From NCBI RefSeq assembly GCF_051020955.1, contig NW_027476496.1, positions 124,001-188,000 on the forward strand: DNA of 64,000 bases. Reading direction: 5' to 3'. The stretch is from Megalopta genalis (Eukaryota > Arthropoda > Insecta > Hymenoptera > Halictidae). A model generated the notes under the pieces. The model was not told the DNA's origin. It did not search any database and was given only the letters and a program-made list of their open reading frames with translations. The position numbers and the translations under genes were made by a program. Below, in pieces: positions 38,322-51,400 of this stretch. Position 1 is the stretch's first letter. The number at the start of each line of letters is the position of its first letter.

Positions 38322-38441
38322 TTTGTTTCGCCTGCATTGAAGCCATATCACTTATATTTTCAAGTATGTGAAGCTAAATCATTCGTTTTGCATGGATTTG
38401 AAGCTAAGCCATCAACTTCGCGTTGACTTGATGCTTATTCA
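38322..38441 (+). repeat. M1 marker block, copy 21
   Basis: B' lacks one T (GCCTGCATTGAAGCC), so the block is 120 bp. Confidence 0.92.
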
Positions 38442-39309
38442 TGTATTGCGCATGGATTTGAAGCTAACTCGTTTGTTTCGCAGGCAGTTGAAGCTGAATC
38501 ATGTATATCACAAGTATTTGCGGCTAAACCATTTGTTTCGCATGGATTCGAAGGTAACCCTTTTACTTCGCATTGATTTTAATCTAAATCATGTGTTTCG
38601 CATGGATTTGAAGCTAACTCGTTTGTTTCTCATGCTGTTGAAGCTAAATCATGTATATCACAAGTATTTGAAGCTAAACCATTTGTTTCGCATGGATTCG
38701 AAGATAAGCCTCCTACTTCGCATTGATTTGAAGCTAAATCATGTGTTCGCATGGATTTGAAGCTTACTCGTTTGCTTCGCATGCTGTTGAAGCTAAATCA
38801 AGTGTATCACAAGTATTTGAAGCTAAACCATTTGTTTCGCATGGATTCGAAGATCAGCCTCCTACTTCGCATTGATTAGATGCTAAATCATGTGTTTCGC
38901 ATGGATTTGAAGCTAACTCGTTTGTTTCGCATGCTGTTGAAACTAAATCATGTATATCACAAGTATTTGAAGCGATATCATTTGTTTCGCATGGATTCGA
39001 AGATCAGCCTTCTACTTCGCATTTATTAGATGGTAAATCATGCGTTTCGCATTGATTTGAAGCTAAATCATGTGTTCGCATGGATTTGAAGCTACATCGT
39101 TTGTTTCGCATGCTGTTAAAGCTAAGTCATGTATATCACAAGTATTTGCGGCTAAACCATTCGTTTCGCATGGATTCGAAGGTAACCCTTTTACTTCGCA
39201 TTGATTTGAAGCTAAATCATGTGTTTCGCATGGATTCGAAGATTAGCCTTCTACTTCGCATTGATTAGATGCTAAATCATGTGTTTAGCATGGGTTTGAA
39301 GCTAACTCG

Positions 39310-39430
39310 TTTGTTTCGCCTGCATTTGAAGCTATATCATTTATATTCTCAAGTATGTGAAGCTAAATCATTCGTTTCGCATGGATTTGAAGCTAAGCCG
39401 TCAACTTCGCGTTGACTTGATCATAAATCA
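39310..39430 (+). repeat. M1 marker block, copy 22
   Basis: Has TATCATTTATATTCTC in C' and ACTTGATCAT in E'; closest to copy 15. Confidence 0.92.
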
Positions 39431-39814
39431 TGTTTTTCGTTTGGTCTTGAAGTTAACTCGTTTGTTTCCAATGCTGTTGAAGCTAAATCATGTATATCAC
39501 AAGTATTTGAAGCTAAACCATTTGTTTCGCATGGATTCCAAGATAACCCTTCTAATTCGCATTGATTTGAAGCTAAATCATGTGTTTCACATGGATTTGA
39601 AGCTAACTCGTTTGTTTCTCATGCTGTTGAAGCTAAATCATGTATATCACAAGTATTTGAAGCAGAACCATTTGTTTCGCATGGATCCGAAGATAAGCCT
39701 CCTACTTCGCATTGATTTGAAGCTAAATCATGTGTTCGCATGGATTTGATGCTAACTCGTTTGCTTCGCATGCTGTTGAAGCTAAATCAAGTGTATCACA
39801 AGTATTTGAAGCTA

Positions 39815-40210
39815 AACAATTTGCTTCGCATTTATTCGAAGCTAAGCCTTCTACTTCGCATTGATTTGAGGCTAAATCATGTGTTTCGCTTGGATTTGAA
39901 GCTAAATCATGTGTTTTGCATGGATTTGAAGCTAAGCTTTCTACTTAGCATTGATTTGAAGATAAATCATGTGTTTCGCTTGGATTTGAAGATAACTCGT
40001 TTGCTTCGCATGCTGTTGAAGCTAAATCATGTATATCACAAGTATTTGAAGTTAAACCATTTGTTTCGCATGGATTCGAAGATAATCCATCTATTTCGCA
40101 TTGATTTGAAGCTAACTCGTTTGTTTCGCATGCTGTTGAAACTAAATCATTTATATCACAAGTATTTGAAGCTAAACCATTTGCTTCGCATGGATTCGAA
40201 GGTCAGCCTT
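39815..40210 (+). repeat. Island of domain I-type repeat inside domain III
   Basis: Carries TTCGCTTGGATTTG, CTTTCTACTTAGCATTG, AATCCATCTATTTCGC and GAAGGTCAGCC. These are standard in 1-28 kb but rare nearby. It also holds two shortened joins (see hybrid monomers). Copied at +6001. Confidence 0.8.
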
Positions 40211-40419
40211 CTACTTCGCATTGATTTGATGCTAAGTCATTCGTTTCGCATGGATTTGAAGCTAACTCGTTTGTTTCGCATGCTGTTGAAGCTAAATCAT
40301 GTATATCACAAGTATTTGAAGCTAAACCATTTGTTTCGCATGGATTCGAAGATTAGCCTTCCACATCGCATTGATTTGAAGCCAAATCATGTGTTTCGCA
40401 TGGGTATGAAGCTAACTCG

Positions 40420-40540
40420 TTTGTTTCGCCTGCATTTGAAGCTATATCACTTATATTCTCCAGTATGTGAAGCTAAATCATTCGTTTCGCATGGATTTGA
40501 AGCTAAGCCGTCAACTTCGCGTTGACTTGATGATAAATCA
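40420..40540 (+). repeat. M1 marker block, copy 23
   Basis: Preceded by GGGTATGAAG; has TTCTCCAGTATG in C' and GCCGTCAAC in E'. Confidence 0.92.
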
Positions 40541-40952
40541 TGTCTTTCGCTTGGACTTGAAGTTAACTCGTTTGTTTCGCATGCTGTTGAAGCTAAATCA
40601 TGTATATCACAAGTATTTGAAGCTAAACCATTTGTTTCGCATGGATTCCAAGATAACCCTTCTAATTGGCATTGATTTGCGGCTAAATCATGTGTTTCGC
40701 ATGGATTTGAAGCTAACTCGTTTGTTTCTCATGCTGTTGAAGCTAAATCATGTATATCACAAGTATTTGAAGCTAAACCATTTGTTTCGCATGGATCCGA
40801 AGATAAGCCTCCTACATCGCATTGATTTGAAGCTAAATCATGTGCTCGCATGGATTTGAAGCTAACTCGTTTGCTTCGCATGCTGTTGAAGCTAAATCAA
40901 GTGTATCACAAGTATTTGAAGCTATACCATTTGTTTCGCGTGGATTCGAAGA

Positions 40953-41795
40953 TCAACCTTCTACTTCGTATTGATTAGATGCTAAATCATGTGTTTCGCA
41001 TGGATTTGAAGCTAACTCGTTTGTTTCGCATGCTGTTGAAGCTAAATCATGTATATCACAAGTATATGAAGCTAATCCATTTGTTTCGCATGGATTCGTA
41101 GATAAACCTTCTATTTCGCATTGATTTGAAGCTAAATCATGTGTTTCGCATGGATTTGAATCTAACTCGTTTGTTTCGCATGCTGTTGAAACTAAATCAT
41201 GTATATCACAAGTAATTGAAGCTAAACTATTCGTTTCGCACGGATTCGAAGATAACACTTCTTCTTCGCATTGATTTGAAGCTAAATCATGTGTTTCGCA
41301 TGGATTTGAATCTAACTCGTTTATTTCGCATGCTGTTGAAGCTAAATCATGTATATCACAAGTATATGAAGCTAATCCATTTGTTTCGCATGGATTCGTA
41401 GATAAGCATTCTACTTCGCATTGATTTGAAGCTAAATCGTGTGTTTCGCATGGATTTGAATCTAACTCGTTTGTTTCGCATGCTGTTGAATCTATATCAT
41501 GTATATCACAAGTATTTGAAGCTAAACCATTTGTTTCGCATGGATTCCAAGATAACCCTTCTAATTCGCAGTTATTAGATGGTAAATCATGCGTTTCGCA
41601 TGGATTTGAAGCTAACTCGATTGTTTCGCATTCTGTTGAAGCTAAATCATGCATATCACAAGTATTTGAAGCTAAACCATTTGTTTCGCATGGATTCGAA
41701 GATAAGCCTCCTACTTCGCATTGATTAGATGCTAAATCATGTGTTTCGCATGGGTTTGAAGCTAACTCGTTTGTTTCGCCTGCATTTGAAGCCAT
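40953..41795 (-). other. Longest minus-strand open frame (280 codons), probably not a gene
   Basis: A run of about 28 Cys-Glu decapeptides, pattern C-[ED]-x3-L-[AS]-S-[NT]-x, in a 50-residue super-repeat that mirrors the 150-bp unit. It begins at an ATG within M1 copy 24 and ends at a repeat-borne stop. There is no signal peptide or unique end. Its twin at 46954-47796 differs by one residue (Cys to Phe, from 41449 C versus 47450 A). Confidence 0.75.
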
Positions 41796-41890
41796 ATCAC
41801 TTATATTTTCAAGAATGTGAAGCTAAATCATTCGTTTTGCATGGATTTGAAGCTAAGCCATCAACTTCGCGTTGACTTGATGCTTATTCA
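41770..41890 (+). repeat. M1 marker block, copy 24
   Basis: Has TTTTCAAGAATGTG in C' and ACTTGATGCTTATTC at its right end. Confidence 0.92.
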
Positions 41891-43420
41891 TGTGTTTCGC
41901 ATGGATTTGAAGCTAACTCGTTTGTTTCGCAGGCAGTTGAAGCTGAATCATGTATATCAAAAGTATTTGAAGCTAAAATAATTCGTTTCGCATGGATTCG
42001 AAGATAAGCCTTCCACTTCGCATTGATTTGAAGCTAAATCATGTGTTCCGCATGGATTTGAAGCTGACTCGTTTGTTTCGCATGCAGTTGAAGCTGAATC
42101 ATGTATATCACAAGTATTTGCGGCTAAACCATTTGTTTCGCATGGATTCGAAGGTAACCCTTCTACTTCGCATTGATTTTAATCTAAATCATGTGTTTCG
42201 CATGGATTTGAAGCTAACTCGTTTGTTTCGCATGCTGTTGAAGCTAAATCATGTATATCACAAGTATTTGAAGCTAAACCATTTGTTTCGCATGGATTCG
42301 AAGATAAGCCTCCTACTTCGCATTGATTTGAAGCTAAATCATGTGTTCGCATGGATTTGAAGCTTACTCGTTTGCTTCGCATGCTGTTGAAGCTAAATCA
42401 AGTGTATCACAAGTATTTGAAGCTAAACCATTTGTTTCGCATGGATTCGAAGATCAGCCTCCTACTTCGCATTGATTAGATGCTAAATCATGTGCTTCGC
42501 ATGGATTTGAAGCTAACTCGTTTGTTTCGCATGCTGTTGAAGCTAAATCATGTATATCACAAGTATTTGAAGCTAAACCATTTGTTTCGCATGGATTCCA
42601 AGATAACCCTTCTAATTGGCATTGATTTGAGGCTAAATCATGTGTTTCGCATGGATTTGAAGCTAACTCGTTTGTTTCTCATGCTGTTGAAGCTAAATCA
42701 TGTATATCACAAGTATTTGAAGCTAAACCATTTGTTTCGCATGGATCCGAAGATAAGCCGTCAACTTCGCGTTGACTTGATGATAAATCATGTCTTTCGC
42801 TTGGACTTGAAGTTAACTCGTTTGTTTCGCATGCTGTTGAAGCTAAATCATGTATATCACAAGTATTTGAAGCTAAACCATTTGTTTCGCATGGATTCCA
42901 AGATAACCCTTCTAATTGGCATTGATTTGCGGCTAAATCATGTGTTTCGCATGGATTTGAAGCTAACTCGTTTGTTTCTCATGCTGTTGAAGCTAAATCA
43001 TGTATATCACAAGTATTTGAAGCTATATCATATGTTTCGCATGGATTCGAAGATAACCCTTCTAATTCGCATTGATTTGAAGCTAAATCATGTGTTTCGC
43101 ATGGATTTGAAGCTAACTCGTTTATTTCGCATGCTGTTGAAGCTAAATCATGTATATCACAAGTATATGAAGCTAATCCATTTGTTTCGCATGGATTCGT
43201 AGATAAACCTTCTACTTCGCATTGATTTGAAGCTAAATCATGTGTTTCGCATGGATTTGAATCTAACTCGTTTGTTTCGCATGCTGTTGAAACTAAATCA
43301 TGTATATCACAAGTAATTGAAGCTAAACTATTCGTTTCGCATGGATTCGAAGATAACACTTCTTCTTCGCATTGATTTGAAGCTAAATCATGTGTTTCGC
43401 ATGGGTTTGAAGCTAACTCG

Positions 43421-43542
43421 TTTGTTTCGCCTGCATTTGAAGCCATATCACTTATATTTTCAAGTATGTGAAGCTAAATCATTCGTTTTGCATGGATTTG
43501 AAGCTAATACATTTAACTTCGCGTTGACGTGATGCTAATTCA
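43421..43542 (+). repeat. M1 marker block, copy 25
   Basis: Twin of copy 20, including the extra base in AATACATTTAAC. The base at 43416, just upstream, is one of the two differences between the 6-kb copies. Confidence 0.92.
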
Positions 43543-44322
43543 TGTGTTTCGCATGGATTTGAAGCTAACTCGATTGTTTAGCATGCAGTTGAAGCTGAAT
43601 CATGTATATCATAAGTATTTAAAGCTAAACCATTTGTTTCGCATGGATTCGAAGATAAGCCTTCTACTTCGCATTGATTTTAATCTAAATCATGTGTTTC
43701 GCATGGATTTGAAGCTAACTCGTTTGTTTCGCATGCTGTTGAAGCTAAATCATGTATATCACAAGTATTTGAAGCTATATCATATGTTTCGCATGGATTC
43801 GAAGATAACCCTTCTAATTCGCATTGATTTGAAGCTAAATCATGTGTTTCGCATGGATGTGAAGCTAACTCGTTTGTTTCGCATGCTGTTGAAGCTATGT
43901 CATGTATATCACAAGTATTTGAAGCTAAACCATTTGTTTCGCATGGTTTCGAAGATAAGCCTTCCACTTCGCATTCATTTGAAGCTAAATCATGTGTTCC
44001 GCATGGATTTGAAGCTTACGCGTTTGTTTCGCATGCAGTTGAAGCTGAATCATGTATGTCACAAGTATTTGCGGCTAAACCATTTGTTTCGCATGGATTC
44101 GAAGGTAACCCTTCTACTTCGCATTCATTTGAAGCTAAATCATGTGTTTCGCATGGATTTGAATCTAACTCGTTTGTTTCGCATGCTGTTGAAACTAAAT
44201 CATGTATATCACAAGTATTTGAAGCTAAACCATTTGCTTCGCATGGATTCGAAGATCAGCCTTCTACATCGCATTGATTAGATGCTAAATCATGTGTTTC
44301 GCATGGGTTTGAAGCTAACTCG

Positions 44323-44442
44323 TTTGTTTCGCCTGCATTGAAGCCATATCACTTATATTTTCAAGTATGTGAAGCTAAATCATTCGTTTTGCATGGATTT
44401 GAAGCTAAGCCATCAACTTCGCGTTGACTTGATGCTTATTCA
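44323..44442 (+). repeat. M1 marker block, copy 26
   Basis: Twin of copy 21, with the same missing T. Confidence 0.92.
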
Positions 44443-45310
44443 TGTATTGCGCATGGATTTGAAGCTAACTCGTTTGTTTCGCAGGCAGTTGAAGCTGAAT
44501 CATGTATATCACAAGTATTTGCGGCTAAACCATTTGTTTCGCATGGATTCGAAGGTAACCCTTTTACTTCGCATTGATTTTAATCTAAATCATGTGTTTC
44601 GCATGGATTTGAAGCTAACTCGTTTGTTTCTCATGCTGTTGAAGCTAAATCATGTATATCACAAGTATTTGAAGCTAAACCATTTGTTTCGCATGGATTC
44701 GAAGATAAGCCTCCTACTTCGCATTGATTTGAAGCTAAATCATGTGTTCGCATGGATTTGAAGCTTACTCGTTTGCTTCGCATGCTGTTGAAGCTAAATC
44801 AAGTGTATCACAAGTATTTGAAGCTAAACCATTTGTTTCGCATGGATTCGAAGATCAGCCTCCTACTTCGCATTGATTAGATGCTAAATCATGTGTTTCG
44901 CATGGATTTGAAGCTAACTCGTTTGTTTCGCATGCTGTTGAAACTAAATCATGTATATCACAAGTATTTGAAGCGATATCATTTGTTTCGCATGGATTCG
45001 AAGATCAGCCTTCTACTTCGCATTTATTAGATGGTAAATCATGCGTTTCGCATTGATTTGAAGCTAAATCATGTGTTCGCATGGATTTGAAGCTACATCG
45101 TTTGTTTCGCATGCTGTTAAAGCTAAGTCATGTATATCACAAGTATTTGCGGCTAAACCATTCGTTTCGCATGGATTCGAAGGTAACCCTTTTACTTCGC
45201 ATTGATTTGAAGCTAAATCATGTGTTTCGCATGGATTCGAAGATTAGCCTTCTACTTCGCATTGATTAGATGCTAAATCATGTGTTTAGCATGGGTTTGA
45301 AGCTAACTCG

Positions 45311-45431
45311 TTTGTTTCGCCTGCATTTGAAGCTATATCATTTATATTCTCAAGTATGTGAAGCTAAATCATTCGTTTCGCATGGATTTGAAGCTAAGCC
45401 GTCAACTTCGCGTTGACTTGATCATAAATCA
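45311..45431 (+). repeat. M1 marker block, copy 27
   Basis: Twin of copy 22. Confidence 0.92.
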
Positions 45432-46420
45432 TGTTTTTCGTTTGGTCTTGAAGTTAACTCGTTTGTTTCCAATGCTGTTGAAGCTAAATCATGTATATCA
45501 CAAGTATTTGAAGCTAAACCATTTGTTTCGCATGGATTCCAAGATAACCCTTCTAATTCGCATTGATTTGAAGCTAAATCATGTGTTTCACATGGATTTG
45601 AAGCTAACTCGTTTGTTTCTCATGCTGTTGAAGCTAAATCATGTATATCACAAGTATTTGAAGCAGAACCATTTGTTTCGCATGGATCCGAAGATAAGCC
45701 TCCTACTTCGCATTGATTTGAAGCTAAATCATGTGTTCGCATGGATTTGATGCTAACTCGTTTGCTTCGCATGCTGTTGAAGCTAAATCAAGTGTATCAC
45801 AAGTATTTGAAGCTAAACAATTTGCTTCGCATTTATTCGAAGCTAAGCCTTCTACTTCGCATTGATTTGAGGCTAAATCATGTGTTTCGCTTGGATTTGA
45901 AGCTAAATCATGTGTTTTGCATGGATTTGAAGCTAAGCTTTCTACTTAGCATTGATTTGAAGATAAATCATGTGTTTCGCTTGGATTTGAAGATAACTCG
46001 TTTGCTTCGCATGCTGTTGAAGCTAAATCATGTATATCACAAGTATTTGAAGTTAAACCATTTGTTTCGCATGGATTCGAAGATAATCCATCTATTTCGC
46101 ATTGATTTGAAGCTAACTCGTTTGTTTCGCATGCTGTTGAAACTAAATCATTTATATCACAAGTATTTGAAGCTAAACCATTTGCTTCGCATGGATTCGA
46201 AGGTCAGCCTTCTACTTCGCATTGATTTGATGCTAAGTCATTCGTTTCGCATGGATTTGAAGCTAACTCGTTTGTTTCGCATGCTGTTGAAGCTAAATCA
46301 TGTATATCACAAGTATTTGAAGCTAAACCATTTGTTTCGCATGGATTCGAAGATTAGCCTTCCACATCGCATTGATTTGAAGCCAAATCATGTGTTTCGC
46401 ATGGGTATGAAGCTAACTCG

Positions 46421-46541
46421 TTTGTTTCGCCTGCATTTGAAGCTATATCACTTATATTCTCCAGTATGTGAAGCTAAATCATTCGTTTCGCATGGATTTG
46501 AAGCTAAGCCGTCAACTTCGCGTTGACTTGATGATAAATCA
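46421..46541 (+). repeat. M1 marker block, copy 28
   Basis: Twin of copy 23, with TTCTCCAGTATG. Confidence 0.92.
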
Positions 46542-46953
46542 TGTCTTTCGCTTGGACTTGAAGTTAACTCGTTTGTTTCGCATGCTGTTGAAGCTAAATC
46601 ATGTATATCACAAGTATTTGAAGCTAAACCATTTGTTTCGCATGGATTCCAAGATAACCCTTCTAATTGGCATTGATTTGCGGCTAAATCATGTGTTTCG
46701 CATGGATTTGAAGCTAACTCGTTTGTTTCTCATGCTGTTGAAGCTAAATCATGTATATCACAAGTATTTGAAGCTAAACCATTTGTTTCGCATGGATCCG
46801 AAGATAAGCCTCCTACATCGCATTGATTTGAAGCTAAATCATGTGCTCGCATGGATTTGAAGCTAACTCGTTTGCTTCGCATGCTGTTGAAGCTAAATCA
46901 AGTGTATCACAAGTATTTGAAGCTATACCATTTGTTTCGCGTGGATTCGAAGA

Positions 46954-47796
46954 TCAACCTTCTACTTCGTATTGATTAGATGCTAAATCATGTGTTTCGC
47001 ATGGATTTGAAGCTAACTCGTTTGTTTCGCATGCTGTTGAAGCTAAATCATGTATATCACAAGTATATGAAGCTAATCCATTTGTTTCGCATGGATTCGT
47101 AGATAAACCTTCTATTTCGCATTGATTTGAAGCTAAATCATGTGTTTCGCATGGATTTGAATCTAACTCGTTTGTTTCGCATGCTGTTGAAACTAAATCA
47201 TGTATATCACAAGTAATTGAAGCTAAACTATTCGTTTCGCACGGATTCGAAGATAACACTTCTTCTTCGCATTGATTTGAAGCTAAATCATGTGTTTCGC
47301 ATGGATTTGAATCTAACTCGTTTATTTCGCATGCTGTTGAAGCTAAATCATGTATATCACAAGTATATGAAGCTAATCCATTTGTTTCGCATGGATTCGT
47401 AGATAAGCATTCTACTTCGCATTGATTTGAAGCTAAATCGTGTGTTTCGAATGGATTTGAATCTAACTCGTTTGTTTCGCATGCTGTTGAATCTATATCA
47501 TGTATATCACAAGTATTTGAAGCTAAACCATTTGTTTCGCATGGATTCCAAGATAACCCTTCTAATTCGCAGTTATTAGATGGTAAATCATGCGTTTCGC
47601 ATGGATTTGAAGCTAACTCGATTGTTTCGCATTCTGTTGAAGCTAAATCATGCATATCACAAGTATTTGAAGCTAAACCATTTGTTTCGCATGGATTCGA
47701 AGATAAGCCTCCTACTTCGCATTGATTAGATGCTAAATCATGTGTTTCGCATGGGTTTGAAGCTAACTCGTTTGTTTCGCCTGCATTTGAAGCCAT
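46954..47796 (-). other. Twin of the 280-codon minus-strand frame, probably not a gene
   Basis: Same frame as 40953-41795 in the second 6-kb copy, with one Cys replaced by Phe. The loss hits the most regular residue of the pattern, so the Cys is not visibly protected here. Confidence 0.75.
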
Positions 47797-47891
47797 ATCA
47801 CTTATATTTTCAAGAATGTGAAGCTAAATCATTCGTTTTGCATGGATTTGAAGCTAAGCCATCAACTTCGCGTTGACTTGATGCTTATTCA
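47771..47891 (+). repeat. M1 marker block, copy 29
   Basis: Twin of copy 24, with CAAGAATGTG. Confidence 0.92.
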
Positions 47892-48495
47892 TGTGTTTCG
47901 CATGGATTTGAAGCTAACTCGTTTGTTTCGCAGGCAGTTGAAGCTGAATCATGTATATCAAAAGTATTTGAAGCTAAAATAATTCGTTTCGCATGGATTC
48001 GAAGATAAGCCTTCCACTTCGCATTGATTTGAAGCTAAATCATGTGTTCCGCATGGATTTGAAGCTGACTCGTTTGTTTCGCATGCAGTTGAAGCTGAAT
48101 CATGTATATCACAAGTATTTGCGGCTAAACCATTTGTTTCGCATGGATTCGAAGGTAACCCTTCTACTTCGCATTGATTTTAATCTAAATCATGTGTTTC
48201 GCATGGATTTGAAGCTAACTCGTTTGTTTCGCATGCTGTTGAAGCTAAATCATGTATATCACAAGTATTTGAAGCTAAACCATTTGTTTCGCATGGATTC
48301 GAAGATAAGCCTCCTACTTCGCATTGATTTGAAGCTAAATCATGTGTTCGCATGGATTTGAAGCTTACTCGTTTGCTTCGCATGCTGTTGAAGCTAAATC
48401 AAGTGTATCACAAGTATTTGAAGCTAAACCATTTGTTTCGCATGGATTCGAAGATCAGCCTCCTACTTCGCATTGATTAGATGCTAAATCATGTG

Positions 48496-51400
48496 TTTCG
48501 CATGGATTTGAATCTAACTCGTTTGTTTCGCATGCTGTTGAAACTAAATCATGTATATCACAAGTATTTGAAGCTAAACCATTTGCTTCGCATGGATTCG
48601 AAGATCAGCCTTCTACATCGCATTGATTTGTAGCTAAATCATGTGTTTCGCATGGATTTGAATCTAACTCGTTTGTTTCGCATGCTGTTGAAGCTGAATC
48701 ATGTATATCAAAAGTATTTGAAGCTAAACTATTCGTTTCGCATGGATTCGAAGATAAGCCTTTCACTTCGCATTGATTTGAAGCTAAATCATGTGTTCCG
48801 CATGGATTTGAAGCTGACTCGTTTGTTTCGCATGCAGTTGAAGCTGAATCATGTATATCACAAGTATTTGCGGCTAAACCATTTGTTTCGCATGGATTCG
48901 AAGGTAACCCTTCTACTTCGCAGTGATTTTAATCTCAATCATGTGTTTCGCATGGATTTGAAGCTAGCTCGTTTGTTTCGCATGCTGTTGAAGCTAAATC
49001 ATGTATATCACAAGTATTTGAAGCTAAACCATTTGTTTCGCATGGATTCGAAGATAAGCCTCCTACTTCGCATTGATTTGATGCTAAATCATGTGTTCGC
49101 ATGGATTTGAAGCTAACTCGTTTGCTTCGCATGCTGTTGAAGCTAAATCAAGTGTATCACAAGTATTTGAAGCTAAACCATTTGTTTCGCATGGATTCGA
49201 AGATCAGCCTTCTACTTCGCATTGATTAGATGCTAAATCATGTGTTTCGCATGGATTTGAAGCTAACTCGTTTGTTTCGCATGCTGTTGAAGCTAAATCA
49301 TGTATATCACAAGTATTTGAAGCTATATCATTTGTTTCGCATGGATTCGAAGATTAGCCTTCTACTTCGCATTGATTTGGAGCTAAATCATGTGTTCGCA
49401 TGGATTTGAAGCTACCTCGTTTGTTTCGCATGCTGTTAAAGCTAAATCATGTATATCACAAGTATTTGAAGCTAAACCATTTGTTTCGCATGGATTCGAA
49501 GATAAGCCTTCTACTTCGCATTGATTTTAATCTAAATCATGTGTTTCGCATGGATTTGAAGCTAACTCGTTTGTTTCGCAAGCTGTTGAAGCTAAATCAT
49601 GTATATCACAAGTATTTGAAGCTATATCATATGTTTCGCATGGATTCGAAGGTAACCCTTCTACTTCGCATTGATTTTAATCTAAATCATGTGTTTCGCA
49701 TGGATTTGAAGCTAACTCGTTTCTTTCGCATAGTGTTGAAGCTAAATCATGTATATCACAAGTATTTGAGGCTAAACCATTTGTTTCGCACGGATTCGAA
49801 GATAAGCCTCCTACTTCGCATTGATTTGAAGCTAAATCATGTGTTCGCATGGATTTGAAGCTAACTCGTTTGCTTCGCATGCTGTTGAAGCTAAATCAAG
49901 TGTATCACAAGTATTTGAAGCTAAACCATTTGTTTCGCATGGATTCGAAGATCAGCCTTCTACTTCGCATTGATTAGATGCTAAATCATGTGTTTCGCAT
50001 GGATTTGAAGCTAACTCGTTTGTATCGCATGCTGTTGAAACTAAATCATGTATATCACAAGGATTTGAAGCTAAATCATATGTTTCGCATGGATTTGAAT
50101 CTAACTCGTTTGTTTCGCATGCTGTTGAAACTAAATCATGTATATCACAAGTATTTGAAGCTAAACCATTTGCTTCGCATGGATTCGAAAATCAGCCTTC
50201 TACTTCGCATTGATTAGATGCTAAATCATGTGTTTCGCATGGGTTTGAAGCTAACTCGTTTGTTTCGCAGGCAGTTGAAGCTGAATCATGTATATCAAAA
50301 GTATTTGAAGCTAAACTATTCGTTTCGCATGGATTCGAAGATAAGCCTTTCACTTCGCATTGATTTGAAGCTAAATCATGTGTTCCGCATGGATTTGAAG
50401 CTGACTCGTTTGTTTCGCATGCAGTTGAAGCTGAATCGTGTATATCACAAGTATTTGCGGCTAAACCATTTGTTTCGCATGGATTCGAAGGTAACCCTTC
50501 TACTTCGCAGTGATTTTAATCTCAATCATGTGTTTCGCATGGATTTGAAGCTAGCTCGTTTGTTTCGCATGCTGTTGAAGCTAAATCATGTATATCACAA
50601 GTATTTGAAGCTAAACCATTTGTTTCGCATGGATTCGAAGATAAGCCTCCTACTTCGCATTGATTTGATGCTAAATCATGTGTTCGCATGGATTTGAAGC
50701 TAACTCGTTTGCTTCGCATGCTGTTGAAGCTAAATCAAGTGTATCACAAGTATTTGAAGCTAAACCATTTGTTTCGCATGGATTCGAAGATCAGCCTTCT
50801 ACTTCGCATTGATTAGATGCTAAATCATGTGTTTCGCATGGATTTGAAGCTAACTCGTTTGTTTCGCATGCTGTTGAAGCTAAATCATGTATATCACAAG
50901 TATTTGAAGCTATATCATTTGTTTCGCATGGATTCGAAGATTAGCCTTCTACTTCGCATTGATGAGATTCTAAATCATGTGTTTAGCATGGGTTTGGATC
51001 TAACTCGTTTGTTTCGCCTGCATTTGAAGCTATATCACTTATATTCACAAGTATGTGAAGCTAAATCATTCGTTTCGCATGGATTTGAAGCAAAGCCATC
51101 AACTTCGCGTTGACTTGATACTAAATCATGTTTTTCGTTTGGACTTGAAGCTAACTCGTTTGTTTAGCATGTTGTTGAAGCTAAATCATGTATATCACAA
51201 GTATTTGAAGCTATATCATATGTTTCGCATGGATTCGAAGATAACCCTTCTAATTCGCATTGATTTGAAGCTAAATCATGTGTTTCGCATGGATTTGAAG
51301 CTAACTCGTTTGTTTCGCATGCTGTTGATGCTAAGTCATGTATATCACAAGTATTTGAAGCTAAACCATTTGTTTCGCATGGATTCGAAGATAAGCCTCC

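Larger units (their letters stand above)
36538..42494 (+). repeat. 6001-bp duplication, copy 1
   Basis: Matches 42539-48495 at a constant offset of 6001. The only differences I found are C at 37415 versus A at 43416, and C at 41449 versus A at 47450. M1 copies 20-24 are inside. Identity stops at 42495 (C, in GTGCTTCGC) versus 48496 (T). The period equals 200 monomers plus the net of its one-base indels. Confidence 0.93.
42539..48495 (+). repeat. 6001-bp duplication, copy 2
   Basis: Partner of 36538-42494. The 44 bp between the copies (42495-42538) are ordinary monomer, so the two copies are directly in tandem. The extra A in GCTAAAATAATTCG (near 41980) and the 29-bp monomers are reproduced at +6001. 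Confidence 0.93.
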
